Assembly: GCA_016806645.1 (NCBI GenBank) | Contig: JACSYO010002172.1 | Coordinates: 126,501 to 190,500 of the forward strand | DNA length: 64,000 nt | Reading direction: 5' to 3' | Source: Ophiodon elongatus | Lineage: Eukaryota; Chordata; Actinopteri; Perciformes; Hexagrammidae | In this document: one piece after another, positions 12,292 to 23,213 of the stretch | Layout of the letters: each line of letters begins with the position of its first letter | Numbering within the stretch: position 1 is the first letter of the stretch | Program-made: the position numbers and the translations under genes | The notes under the pieces: model-generated | Told to the model about the DNA's origin: nothing | What the model saw: the letters and a program-made list of their open reading frames with translations, nothing else | Database searches by the model: none

Positions 12292-12562
12292 ATTAAGGCC
12301 CGCGGCAAACATCGCAGACAATATGCCATTGTCTGCGGGCCTGTGTCACTCTATCTCCATAGCTCACAGTCGCATAGCAAAGCCTGGTGGGGTGTTTGAT
12401 GAGGAAGGGTTAATGATACAGTGAGGGGGGGGGCTCGTGATCCTTCTCCTTACAGTCTGCTAACAGCTGATCAGCTTTTTACAACCACCAGCCAGGCAGT
12501 TCATTGAAGTGGCCATCAACTTTAATCACTTTCATTCATTTCGATAAAGAACGTGAAACATT
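12292..12562 (-). repeat. Right arm of the 276/271-bp inverted repeat
   Basis: Reverse-complement partner of 10608-10883. The flanking sequence on the left (12,130-12,291) is of the same complex, GC-balanced texture as the arm, whereas the inner flank of the other arm is AT-rich. This arm is therefore more likely the parental location and the other the derived copy (inference). It contains the palindrome CGCAGACAAT..ATTGTCTGCG, an inverted pair of SOX-type ACAAT cores. Confidence 0.9.
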
Positions 12563-13230
12563 GAAACTCACAGGATGCTAGGCAACCGTAGCTACATGTA
12601 AGGCGGATCATGGACGCCGGCTGTAAAGTCAGAAAAAAACACAAAAGATTCAAACAAAGATGGCTTCATATGACAGGAGCACACCCAGTTTTCTGTTTTT
12701 TGCTTCACACCTGACTGGGATTTGTATTTCCCTTCTTGAAAGTCGTGTAGAAGATTAGGCAGACCGAAGTTTGATTGAGTTACATCTGAAAGACTTAAAT
12801 GTTGAGGTTCTGGGAGATTGGCCATTAAGTAATGATCCTACGTAAGCCAATCCTGGACCATCGACAACAGCTCAAAACAAAAGCAAGCCGTATTCAAACT
12901 ACAGATTTCAAACTACCATGATTACTAAGAAAATCAATCATATCATATCATCACATTTGAGACAAATATTTGCTCTGTTTACTTGATTGAGCTTGCTATC
13001 ATGGTAGAGAAGTGCAAGGCAGAACAGACTCATAATGTTTCTATGTTATTTATTAATATAATTTATATGAATTATTTATTTACCCAGGTGGACCTTATGA
13101 TTTATAATTACCTTCCATCAGATTGTTTTCCCTGAAAATGATGTTCCCTAAAACAAGATGTGTGTCCGATCTGTGATTTTGGCCGTGATAATTATGACGT
13201 GAAACTTTCGTAAAGCAAAATATTAAATTG
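12563..13230. other. Non-coding stretch without recognised features
   Basis: AT-rich unique sequence with no exon-like frames or transposon ends. Confidence 0.35.
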
Positions 13231-13400
13231 AGGGCTGCAACCCGCACTCGATAGATCTGTCAATTATTTTCTTGACTAATCAATTATTAATTTGGTCTAT
13301 TAAATAAAAGAAAATGGTGAAAAGTTCCCATGAGGGTTTGTCAAAGACCTGAGGTATTCAGCCGACTATCATGGAACGAGGAATATCAGCAAACATTGTC
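13231..13400 (+). repeat. 'AGGGCTGCAAC' interspersed repeat, truncated
   Basis: The sequence starts AGGGCTGCAAC and continues with repeated CAATTATTTT/ATCAATTATT words and GGTCTATTAAAT..AAAATGGTGAAAA. I recognise these as the 5' part of a very common teleost repeat related to hAT MITEs. A shorter, more decayed match starts at about 29,185. No terminal repeat is preserved. Confidence 0.6.
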
Positions 13401-13899
13401 CAAAGAGTTGCAACATGACTCGACTAATCACTGAAGCTCTGAAACTGTGAGAAGTGATGTGTAAAGAGACGAGTTAGGGTAAAAAAAACAACCTGTCCCT
13501 TTCCATTGTCTGTGGAGTTTATCTTGTGTTGAGATAATGAAATTAGCTTCACCATCTCCCCCCCGAACCCCCCCTACAAATGAAGTGACCTCCCGTGACC
13601 TGGGCAGGGTTCCCCCTGAAGACCCCAGAGCTACCACCGCCATTGTTCCTTTTGTAAGCCCATAGACAATGATGAGGTTCCTGCTGAAATGCTTTGGGGA
13701 AACTGGGTTTCCGATGAGTCAGTATGCGAGTGGAGGAGTGTGTGAAGAGTTCGGCCAGGATGCGACGGGGAGATCTTTGTGTGGCGTGCTGGTGATGACA
13801 CATCATGCATCACACGGAGTACACTGTATACAAGACTCAATCTGCTTAAGCTCTCCTCCCTTTTGGAGATATTGGAGCTGGCCGAGGGCCTTGTGCTTC

Positions 13900-14690
13900 C
13901 TCTTCTTCCACCGTTTGAGAACTACAGAGGCTCCGGCTTAAGAGCAGGGTTGTTGAGACCCCGCTGCACGGCTTGGGAATACAGTCTTCCCGAGACAACC
14001 CGTTTCCGCTGCAATTCCGCAGTGATTGATGAGGTCAATCGGTCTGTAATGAGCTTGTCAGTTATTTTACCGTACAGCCATTAAAATGGCTTGTTAAATG
14101 CACATCGGGCTCCGCGCCCGTCATGTGTGTTTTTAGGGGCCTTGTGGAGCGAACGTGTTCTTTTGACGGCAGCGGTACGATCCAGCGTGACCTCACTTTC
14201 TGTTCTGGGGTTTGGAGTGCCCACTCATAGCTGCTGTAGTGTAAAGAGGGGAGGGGGGGCAAGAAGTGGGGTTGGAAAAGTGCAACCCCGACCCAGATAT
14301 GATGTGAGCCTATTTAACCTCACACACTTGAGGGAGAATGAGCAGGATGTCTCGAGGGGAGTGAAACAACGGGCACTAAAACAAGCGGGGATTGTCCGGC
14401 GCCGTCCCCCGTGCCAAAGGCAAAGGAGATGGGATTCAGTGAAGGGCTCTACAGATGAGTGTGAGCGGCCATCTCTCTCCCAGTCCTCCCTCCGTCTGAA
14501 GTGGAGGCTGACTGTGAGAGATGGCTGTGGCATCGCCCGACACATAGCTGCCTTTTACAGCCCCCTAAATGGCCATTAAAGTCTCATCAATTCATCCCCG
14601 CTCATGGGTAAGGTTCAATCCCCGCCGCGGCCCTCCTCTGAGGAGGCGGCACCACGGCGGCCAGAGTCCCGCTCAGATCACGGATTCTAA
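13900..14690. promoter_or_regulatory. Candidate regulatory block (CNE-like)
   Basis: A long non-repetitive stretch with many transcription-factor-like words: a PBX/HOX-type TGATTGAT (14023-14030), TAATGAG (14047), the near-palindrome GCCATTAAAATGGC (14078-14091) and ATGGCCATTAAAG (14571). A 162-codon frame crosses it but encodes nothing recognisable, and the opposite strand is open as well. The GC-rich tail (14,600-14,670) has a CCGCCGCGG cluster. Conservation with another fish would decide. Confidence 0.3.
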
Positions 14691-15708
14691 AATGATATTC
14701 AGAACAACTGCTTATTATTTGTTCAAGTAAATTATTAAGTAAAAAACATCAAACATTTGCTGCTCACAGATTCTCAGTTGTGAATACTGATATGACTGCG
14801 GACAAAATATCTTTCCTTGATAGAACTGAAGCAGGATTCCACAGTTTCATTCATCCATATTTGATAAATCCTAATCAAAGAGCAACTTTCACCATTTCAC
14901 AACTGCATGTGTTGGTCGCATGGCATTCTCACTCCCAACGCGTTACAAAATGAGTCAGCGTTGACTCGGTTTCACATCGGACACGAACAGCGGCCTCGAC
15001 CCAGAATGCATTGCAGCCACGAGACATGTTGCAGCTTTTTGCTTTTCTTTTTTTTATTATTTCAGATTTAGAAAAACTTGTTGTAACTATACTACTCCAC
15101 CACCTCGGGATCTGTGGGATTTGTATAAAGTCAAAGTCACTCCATTATGGGAAACGTAGGAAATCAGCTTATTAAAACAAGCTTTGCTGTCATATCAGGG
15201 GAAAGGCCGCAGCTCCTCTTCATCCACAGCCACAAACTCCAGCGCAAACATTTTTCAGCCCAACCACAGAGGCAACCTCCCCCACCTGCCCACCCCCACC
15301 TGCCCATCCCCACCTGCCTATCCCCACACGGTCCACATTTTCTTACGGCTGCCATCATGAGGGCACGGGCTGCCGAACGTCAGTACAGGACACGGAGACT
15401 CAGATCAGGGGAACGAGGGGCAGTGGGGTGGGTCGGGGTCACAGGCATTCTCTCTTTTTTTTTTTTTAAACTTTTCTGGGTTTACTCAGCAGGAGTGGAT
15501 GGTTGTGGTGGAGGAGGAGGAGGGTGGTGGTGGTGGTGAGGTGCGGTGTGCTCCTCCCCCTCCTCAGAGTCACTCAGACTTCACCCTCTTCACCCGCTCC
15601 TCCAACCCTCCTCTCTGTCCCTGTACGCTAGACTTCATCGGTATTTGCTTTCAAAAAAGAGCTGTACCCCCCCACCCCCAACCCCTCCTCCTTGGCCTAT
15701 ACCCCTCC

Positions 15709-15709
<1 letters not shown>
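14691..15709. other. Low-complexity-rich non-coding stretch
   Basis: It contains a short CCCCACCTGCCCATC-type minisatellite (15,280-15,330) and a GGTGGT/GGAGGA purine-rich run (15,500-15,545). No gene was recognised. Confidence 0.45.

Positions 15710-15765
<56 letters not shown>
15710..15765. repeat. (CA)n microsatellite
   Basis: Uninterrupted array of about 28 units preceded by a C-rich segment. Confidence 0.98.
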
Positions 15766-15767
<2 letters not shown>

Positions 15768-16188
15768 TCACTCCTTTTCCAGTATTTGGTTCATTAAATT
15801 TTCTGTGGACTTCCAGAAAAGAAGCAAAAAAAAGGGATTCAGATCAATAAAGTGGGGCCTGTGCACGGAGGCGATGTGTGAAAACGGGGGCCAAAGCAGC
15901 GGACATACAACAGAGCACACAGGGGCCGGGCTGTGGAGATGAAAGTGACATGGCCACTATGGGTCTCCCCCTGAACTGAGGCTGAATGAGCTGAATAGGC
16001 TCATCCATTCTTCGCTCCTTTCACTCTCCGTCGGCCCTAACTGTTGGAACTCTTCATTCCTCACAATGGCCAAATGCACTAAAACTTTTTCTTTTTTTTT
16101 CTCATGCAAATCACCTCGGCCCCGACCGGGGTTGTCATCATGTGAAGCGGAAAACACACATGCAGCATACTCAGGCTGGATTTAAAAA

Positions 16189-16198
16189 TAATATATAT

Positions 16199-16230
<32 letters not shown>

Positions 16231-16232
16231 TA
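16189..16232. repeat. (AT)n microsatellite
   Basis: Alternating AT with two GT interruptions. Confidence 0.95.
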
Positions 16233-16449
16233 TTTGAAACTTTTGCACAACCATTCCTTTTTTTTTTTTTTTTAAATTAACTTGAATTATATCTTAACTC
16301 TTCTGAGTCTTAAACCCAAACTCCTACTCTAACTTTTTCCTCATCAGTAGCAAAAGAAAAAAAGTCGTCGTCGGACGGAATTATTTGGGAAAAGCTTTAA
16401 GAAAACACTTTCTTTTTCATTTATATGTAGGCCAAAAGAACTAACAGAA

Positions 16450-16700
16450 AAAAGTGGGACTCGAGAGTGCACACATGAGTTTGGAGATCATTAGCAGCGC
16501 CTGTTGGATGGGAGGAAAAGCCAACAGCAAATATCGCTGCTTAAGGGCCCCACAAAGGCGTCAAGTGTTTGTTGACTGCTCAGGCTGCAGAGCAAACAGT
16601 AAACTTTGAATCTTTCAACAATAAGTACACATCTCCCACAGCCCTGTCACAGGCCACCGTCCCCACGCTGCTACTGCATTCCACACACTTTACGCCTGAT
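16450..16700. promoter_or_regulatory. Candidate regulatory block (CNE-like)
   Basis: Non-repetitive balanced sequence immediately upstream of the putative promoter region, including AGATCATTAGCAGCGCC and a CAAATATCG word. There is no coding potential. It is called on texture and position only. Confidence 0.2.
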
Positions 16701-17182
16701 GTGTGTTTCTTTGCTTTAGTGGCATTAAGAGATTAAAAAAGAAAAAAGAAAAGTGAAGGGCTCCAAACGCGTAATTGTTTTATTGGTTTTCCATTAGAGC
16801 CTCACAAAGGTGGAATGATAGAAACAAAACCACGCAACGTGGTTTTCTTGATGTTGGAAAAAAAAAATGCTCTTTGTTATTATTTTAATTGGATTTGCAT
16901 ATTTAGATGGCACCGTGAACGCAGCGTCACTGTTTGGAGACTTCAGTGGAAAACAATTACACCAGTCAAGTGTGGGCTGTGAAGAGCTGTGTGCGGGAGA
17001 GGGCTTGGCGCCGAGCTTCCCGATCGCATCTCCTCCCGGGATGGATCAGGTTGCAGGACCCAAACATTTTTTGGATTCCTGTGTCAGATAAGTTCAAAGT
17101 GCAAATGAGATGTGAAGCTGCCACATTAAGCCTTCGTCCGCCGCTGACACGCAGGGCGACAGAAAAAATAAAGAAGCAAAAT

Positions 17183-17184
<2 letters not shown>

Positions 17185-17221
<37 letters not shown>
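17185..17221. repeat. (GA)n microsatellite
   Basis: Uninterrupted AG run about 300 bases upstream of the CpG-rich segment. Confidence 0.97.
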
Positions 17222-17223
<2 letters not shown>

Positions 17224-17350
17224 GGGAAGCCCCGCGGTAAAACACAGAGAAATACACTGAACGTGAATACAGAGCAGAGGAAGCACACGGCGCAAAGAAA
17301 CGCGCTGCTGTCAGCATCACGGATAAAGTGGCCTTACCTTCTGAACGCCG

Positions 17351-17460
17351 TCTCTCTCTCTCTCTCTCTCCCTCTCTCTCTTTTCTCACTTCGAAACCAC
17401 CCGAGGCTCTCGCACTCCCTCTTTATATATATATAAATATATATATATATATAAATATAT
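17351..17460. repeat. (CT)n and (AT)n simple repeats
   Basis: A CT run (17351-17380) and, after about 40 bases of unique sequence, an imperfect TATA-rich run (17421-17460). Their position directly before the CpG-rich block resembles the low-complexity DNA often seen at vertebrate promoters. Confidence 0.93.
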
Positions 17461-17642
17461 TTTTGTCCGAGGAAAACTTTGCCCTGGAGTCTGCTTCCCG
17501 TGAACTAGCACCGGGCTGGCGGCACCGTGGAACGCACAACGCGCAGACGAGCCTCTCCGGACTCCATGAACCGAGTTAGAACAAACAACAAAAAAAAAAA
17601 AGTTTTGGAGACGCTCAAAGTTTGCTCGGCATTCCCACCGCC

Positions 17643-17727
17643 TCCTCTCTGTCCCGGAGAGCGAGCTCTCTGTCCCGGGGAGCCTCCTCTCTGTCCCGGG
17701 GAGCGAGCCCTCTGTCCCGGGGAGCGA
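17643..17727 (+). repeat. 21-bp minisatellite, four copies
   Basis: The word CTCTGTCCCGG recurs with GTCCCGG at 17651, 17672, 17693 and 17714, a period of exactly 21 bases. The unit is close to CTCTGTCCCGGGGAGCGAGC and contains the palindrome CCCGGG. Because 21 is a multiple of three, every frame shows a seven-residue peptide repeat, which is not evidence of coding. Confidence 0.93.
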
Positions 17728-17858
17728 CCTCAGTGCGCGGCGCAAGTCGAGTCGAACTTTTTCTTACAATCCATCTTCTCCCAAGAGGTGCGCTCTCGCG
17801 TGCGTGCTCTGCGCGCTTTTCAGCAAACTACCGCGACGCGTTCACGCTCTGCTGCTTC

Positions 17859-17859
<1 letters not shown>

Positions 17860-17889
<30 letters not shown>

Positions 17890-17896
17890 ATTGTTG
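17860..17896. repeat. (TTG)n microsatellite
   Basis: Twelve TTG-like units with one ATT interruption, inside the putative first exon. Confidence 0.96.
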
Positions 17897-18099
17897 TCGG
17901 GTTTTCTTCTTCTCTTTTCTCCTACGCGTAAAAGTTTGGAAGTGAAAAGCGGTTTGGCTTCGCTCGACAGTTGTACAGAGACATGCGGTGGTGTTGAGAT
18001 CTCCAGGCTGCTGATCTGTTTCCAATCCCCCCTTTCTCTCTCCTCCCCCCTCTTTACCATCTCCCCCTCTCTCACTCCCCTTGCTCCCTGGTGAGTTGG

Positions 18100-20549
18100 G
18101 CCATTTGCTGCACCAGATGGGCCGGGCTAACTCTCTCCAGCAGTTGCAGACGGGTGGGGGTAAAAAGAAAAAAAGTTAGATAAAGTTTCATTTATTGTTC
18201 GATTGTTTGGTTCTTCTCCACGCGAGTTGGCTCTCGGTCCACGGGACTGGTCCCGCTTTGCTTTTGCTTCCGTTGCGTCGCTCCAGAAAGGAAACGCGAT
18301 GGTTGACGCGAGGAGTTGCACGAAGTTCCTCATTGGAGACACAAAGCCGAGCTGACGTAGCTCTAATTGTGTTGTTTTTCCTTAGTGATGGAGTGGGTGG
18401 ACAGATCATCAAGGCTCTGTGAGAGCGACACAACCAGGCAGCGCATTCCCCAACAAGCACGTCCGGACCTCGTAGTTACAGCCCGTTGGTTTCAAACAGG
18501 AGACAGCAAACAATCTTCATAATTCACGCTTTGGTTATTCCCATGCTTTCTCATCTCGGCCTGGAACCCTTTGATTCCGCGGTGCGACGTGGACCAACAG
18601 CATGCGTGATGCCGCATGGAGCCAATGCTCGTTTTTTTAAATTTTATATTCATTGTTATTTTAAATGAAATTGAGTAAAGAGACGACCCCCCCACCCCCA
18701 CCTCCACCCCCCACACACACTCTGTGAAGTGTAGTTCTTCTGTGCTAGAGTACAACTTGGCCACAGATAAGCTGCGTGGGTTTATTGTTTAAAACATGAA
18801 TCTATGAAAACATATAACCCTATGGGGGGCCTCAGTCATTCTGGAGGAAGCAGACACACATTTCCTCATGTGCTAATATGCTAATCAACTGTAACTTTCC
18901 TAAAAATAACAATAATCTGTTGAATTTCTGTTCTTCAGATGACATTAAATCTAAAGTTTTGAGAAGAAATAGGTCAACATTTAGTTTTGATGCTTGTTTC
19001 TGACTCTAGTGTATTCAGTCCGGAGGCCCCTGGAGCTCCAGGGCCCGGGGGCAGCAACAGTCTGCCCCGTTGGTAAACGAGCCTCGGAGTACCATAATCT
19101 AAAAATGCTCCATCAGGTGAAAATCCTACATTTTACTTAAAAGTATAGGAAATGTATGAATACATGTATATTTTTTTTGTGTGTGTGATATTGAAATAGT
19201 CCATCCCACATGGCACACAGTAAGAGCAGACTTCTGTCAGTTGATGTTCTGAAGAAATATCATAAAACCCACTAACATCACAACGACAGGCGACGTCACG
19301 CTCTCCTGTCGGACCGCGTCACGATGTTCTGACCCAGCAAACGTCTTTCAGACATTAAAAAGTCATCTTGTTGACTTCTACTGCATCACCCCATTCATAT
19401 ACTGTCACATGAAGGACAAGAAAAAAGATTTAACTCACATAACTGACAAAGTCTAACATCTTTAAAAGTTGTTATCGAAAGTATAACATTTTTTGTATGA
19501 GTACATATCAAATCATATGTTATATATATATGTATTTATATTATTGTATTACTGTGATGAGTGGTGGTGCAGTCGGGGTTAACAACATGTTCATGTAGCT
19601 GGTGGAGAAGCACGTTCTGTCTCCTTCATGAACCCTACAACATTCTTTCCTCAGGGCTGGACTTATACATTGCTCTCCTAACTTTGTAAAACGAAATGTA
19701 AACAATAAATAAATAGATATACATTAAGTAAATTGGTATTTTTAATTAAAATAAAAAAAAGAATTGAACAGGAATTACTTGTGAAGTGTGAACCTCTTTA
19801 ATGCAGCAACACATTGGTCAAAACTTAAACAGGAAGTTCAATTCCACTATATAATGTATAAAGTATATAAACATAGAACTGAATTGAATAGATCGGCCCC
19901 GTTGTCATAGTATCCGACCCAACTATTTGAGTCAGTATCGGCCTAATATTAATATCGGTATCAGTGTATCCTTGTTGGTCAGATCATATCTGATAAACTG
20001 TATATTTTGTGTGATGAATGTCGTGGAGCAAAAAGTAAAACACTTCCTCGTGGAGTCTAGTGGACTGGGAGTATAACGCAGAATGATATGGGAAAAAAAC
20101 ATGAGCAAATTAAAAGTACCGTACAATATGTAGCTATGTTATGAAATGCAGTTATAAAACACGGATGGTCGGTTTGAGGCCTCGTCCCTCCGAGGCCTCT
20201 GTCCCCACGACGTGTTCCTCCCTATGTTGAGGACCCCGCGTTGTTGCTGAGACAAACCGAGGGGGATGGGTGGATGGAGAGGACGAGAGAGAGACTGTGA
20301 CCCACAGACGGAGGGTCGGGCTGGTTGGTTTCGGGCCCCCAGGTGCTGCCACCTACTGTCCCTCCGTGCGCTTGCATCATCATGCCTGTGAGTGCACGTC
20401 CTCCCAAAAGAGGGCCAGTGGCTCGCCGGCCTCCTCTCCTCTCCTGCGCTCCTCTGCTTCCTACCAGCAGGAATTTTAATGAGCGTTTCTGATTGGAAGA
20501 GAAGAATGTGAGTGCAAAGCACTGACATTAAAATAAAAGGTCCACAGAA
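18100..20549. other. Non-coding stretch with only weak repeat traces
   Basis: If the donor at 18090 is real, this is the start of intron 1. The word TGCCCCGTTGGTA at about 19,063 also occurs at about 27,950, probably a scrap of a dispersed repeat. The stretch 20,160-20,500 is GC-richer without a convincing frame. Nothing else was recognised. Confidence 0.35.
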
Positions 20550-20550
20550 G

Positions 20551-20585
<35 letters not shown>

Positions 20586-20649
20586 GGATGAGGAGGAGGA
20601 GGAGGAGGAGGAGGAGGAGGAGGAGGAAGAGGAGGAGGAGGAGGAGGAA
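20550..20649. repeat. (GGA)n trinucleotide repeat
   Basis: A 100-base purine tract of GGA/AGA units giving artificial poly-Glu or poly-Ser frames. Confidence 0.97.
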
Positions 20650-21866
20650 AGGGGTTTAAAGTTGAGGAGTTTGATAGGGAGGCCATACAATTATGGTTTG
20701 ATCACATTACCTCATGCATTCCTCTGTGATAACATCTGCAGCCTGTGATGGTGCAACTCATTATTTATCCAAATGTTTATGGGGTACCTGATGTTTGGAT
20801 GAACTCATCGCCTGTTTTAATGGATAATCTAAAACAAATCTTAATATGATGTTGTGATCATTATACTGCAGTTTACTGTTGAGTCATGTTGATATGAATG
20901 TCTCAGCACATTTGTAACCAAGACGAGTCTCTTTGCTCATTTAGTTGTTGAGTATGATTTAGTGCACGTATTTATAAAAAAAAACGTGGGTTCAATGTCT
21001 TTCTCATTTTACGGGCAACTGTTTACATTTAATGATCCAAATGTTTTTTTCTGAGGTTTTTCTAGATTCAATGCAAAATAGTTTAATGCTTAATAAAGGT
21101 CAATAAATTAAATGTTGCTTAACAAAATTGTACTGCTTAAAGATCTATAAAAAAAAAACGTTTTCATAATCTCACAAAAGTACAGGATAAAGTACTGTTA
21201 TTAGTATCTATAAGGTACTTGAGATTAAACATCTATTTTACTGTTAGATGTAAAAAAAAAAAAAAAACTACTCTGCTGCGATCTCCTCCACTAGTACTGA
21301 AACACAGGGTCCACAACAGGACCGGTACTGTACCACACATGGTGAATGGTAAATGGAGTCTTCTTGTAGAGCTCTTTTCTAGCCTTTCTTCCGACCACTG
21401 CAGGTGGATCCTGCCCTTCAGGACTAACTACACATATCAAGTCGTACCCAAAACAATCTGTGATATGTGGTGACTATGTTCTTATGAGTTGTTCTAAAGT
21501 ACTAAAACTAAGACAGGTCGGTTTTAGTCACGAAGACCTAAATCACAACTTTGCCTCAGAGGGTTTTACAATCTGCATGACATAAAGGACTTTCCTTCTT
21601 CAGACTCGATAAATAAGGTTGACTTCACTCACATCATGTAGAGTGGATAAGTGAGGCAGTCCTCCGCCGGAGCACAGTAGTGACTTTGTCCTCTTATCGG
21701 CCCATCACCGAGCCCCTGACAGTCCATTCAACCAGACTCACTGTGGCCTCCACAGCGCTGCACTGTTTTCTCATCAGGGCAGTAAACTGGTCCACACCCC
21801 TCCATGAGAGTCCAGGCAGGAGCTTAACATATATTAAACCGTACCTTTAACATGTGCTGAATAGTT
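20650..21866. other. AT-rich non-coding stretch with one repeat scrap
   Basis: At 21,550-21,600 the words ATCACAACTTTGCCTCAGAGGG and TTTACAATCTGCATGACAT match the 3' flank of the LINE at 61.5 kb and a widely dispersed teleost repeat. The remainder is unremarkable. Confidence 0.4.
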
Positions 21867-21902
21867 AAAGTCATTAAGAATATATATATTCTTAATGACT
21901 TT
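21867..21902. repeat. Perfect 36-bp palindrome
   Basis: AAAGTCATTAAGAATATA and its exact reverse complement join without a loop, with an alternating TA core. The symmetry breaks at the next base on each side (T at 21866, C at 21903). Such a sequence can extrude as a cruciform. Confidence 0.95.
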
Positions 21903-22051
21903 CTTCATGGACATTTCTTCAAGTCTACTGGGTCAGTAGTTTATACATGTTGTACATACTACAATATGGCTCCTAACCTCTTTTGACTTGTGACCCCTGA
22001 GAATAAATTCATGTCTACTAATCAGAGATAATCACAAGTCATTTTTGTAAA

Positions 22052-22535
22052 TCCAAGTCAAGTCTCAAATCTTTGAGCTAGAGTCCGAGTCAAGTCTCAA
22101 GTCTTTGAGCTAGAGTCTAAGTCAAGTCTCAAATCTTTGAGCTAGAGTCTAAGTCAAGTCTCAAGTCTTTGAGCTGGAGTCTAAGTCAAGTCTCAAGTCT
22201 TTGAGCTGGAGTCTAAGTTAAGTCTCAAGTCTTTGAGCTAGAGTCCAAGTCAAGTCTCAAATCTTTGAGCTAGAGTCTGGGGTTTTGTTTTTTAAGTCAA
22301 GTCTCAAGTCTCAAGTCTTTGAGCTGGAGTCTAAGTTAAGTCTCAAGTCTTTGAGCTAGAGTCCAAGTCAAGTCTCAAATCTTTGAGCTAGAGTCTAAGT
22401 CAAGTCTCAAGTCTTTGAGCTGGAGTCTAAGTCAAGTCTTTGAGCTGGAGTCTAAGTTAAGTCTCAAGTCTTTGAGCTAGAGTCTAAGTTTACTCTCAAG
22501 TCTTTGAGCTAGAGTCCGAGTCAAGTCTCAAGTCA
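22052..22535 (+). repeat. 32-bp tandem array, 14 recognisable copies
   Basis: The word TTTGAGCT recurs 14 times, nearly always 32 bases apart, within a unit close to AAGTCAAGTCTCAA-RTC plus TTTGAGCTAGAGTCT. One unit is short by seven bases (before 22441), and a T-rich insertion near 22,278-22,295 breaks the phase. A segment of about 76 bases is repeated identically at 22,202 and 22,320, showing higher-order duplication. An isolated half-unit (TCCAAGTCAAGTCTCAAGTC) sits at about 22,805. The array does not code, and it has no spacers, so it is not a CRISPR array. Confidence 0.96.
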
Positions 22536-23213
22536 GCATTGATTAGCTTTTTGGTTTGTGATCACTTTAAACTGGCTATTGCAATGCGATATGAAAAAAA
22601 CAAACACACACAATAGAAACTTTCCTTTAAAGTCAATACATTTACTTTGCCCCTAAAAGCGGATATAGATTAACGTTAATCTGGGTAAAAGGAAAATGAG
22701 TGGGCATGCAACAATAGTATAACAGTTAGAGTACAACCGTATTAATTATACAGCGTCTCCAACTAATGTTTATTATTCACTGTATACAAGTTATTTTCTG
22801 AAAGTCCAAGTCAAGTCTCAAGTCATTGTGGGTGCTAATGTGTGATTCAGTCTAAGTCCTTATCTCTGCTACTTCTCACAGGCTTTGGCTTTAGTGTGGA
22901 CATGAGCTGTGAGAAGTTCAACCAGAGAGTCATTTTTCCTTCTCAAATAGTTTCATTTGTTTAATTTGAGGGATTTTTTTAGAGGCCTAAAGAGGTGAAG
23001 GTATTCAGCTGTTCACTAAAATTAGGCCAAAGTAAACATTATTTTGTGTCACAAAAGTATTGTGTTGTCCCCTAATTTTTTTCTTGATGCCCAGGTTAGA
23101 AACCACAGTACTATATTATACTAAAGGGCTAGATTTTAAGAAGTACTTAGGACAAATATCTTAGAAAAGGAATACATTCAGCCAGTGTCACAGAACACAT
23201 TAGTTAGATAGAT

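Larger units (their letters stand above)
17470..18090 (+). promoter_or_regulatory. Putative CpG-rich promoter with non-coding first exon
   Basis: The block is visibly enriched in G+C and CpG (GCGCAGACGAG, GTGCGCGGCGCAAG, CTCTCGCGTGCGTG, CTACCGCGACGCG) compared with the surrounding tens of kilobases. It ends in a long pyrimidine-rich leader and then CTCCCTG|GTGAGTTGG, a good match to a vertebrate splice donor, with the cut after 18090. No long plausible protein frame with an initiator exists, so if this is a first exon it is 5' UTR. AT-rich DNA just upstream could serve as a TATA-like region. The downstream gene would lie to the right, outside or skipped within this window. Alternatives are a CpG island without transcription, or an enhancer. 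Confidence 0.38.

Noticed and set aside
14091..14579. 162-codon plus-strand frame
   Set aside because: The opposite strand is also open for 106 codons, the peptide is Arg/Ser/Cys-rich without motifs, and the region looks like non-coding regulatory DNA.
17527..17945. Frames with a seven-residue repeat in the CpG-rich block
   Set aside because: The repeat arises from the 21-bp minisatellite and appears in more than one frame, which indicates DNA-level repetition.
20512..20748. Poly-Glu frame
   Set aside because: It is entirely the GGA microsatellite. Likewise poly-Asp and poly-Met frames at 24.25-24.5 kb.
22052..22535. Regular short repeats considered as a CRISPR array
   Set aside because: Units are adjacent with no unique spacers, and the context is vertebrate.
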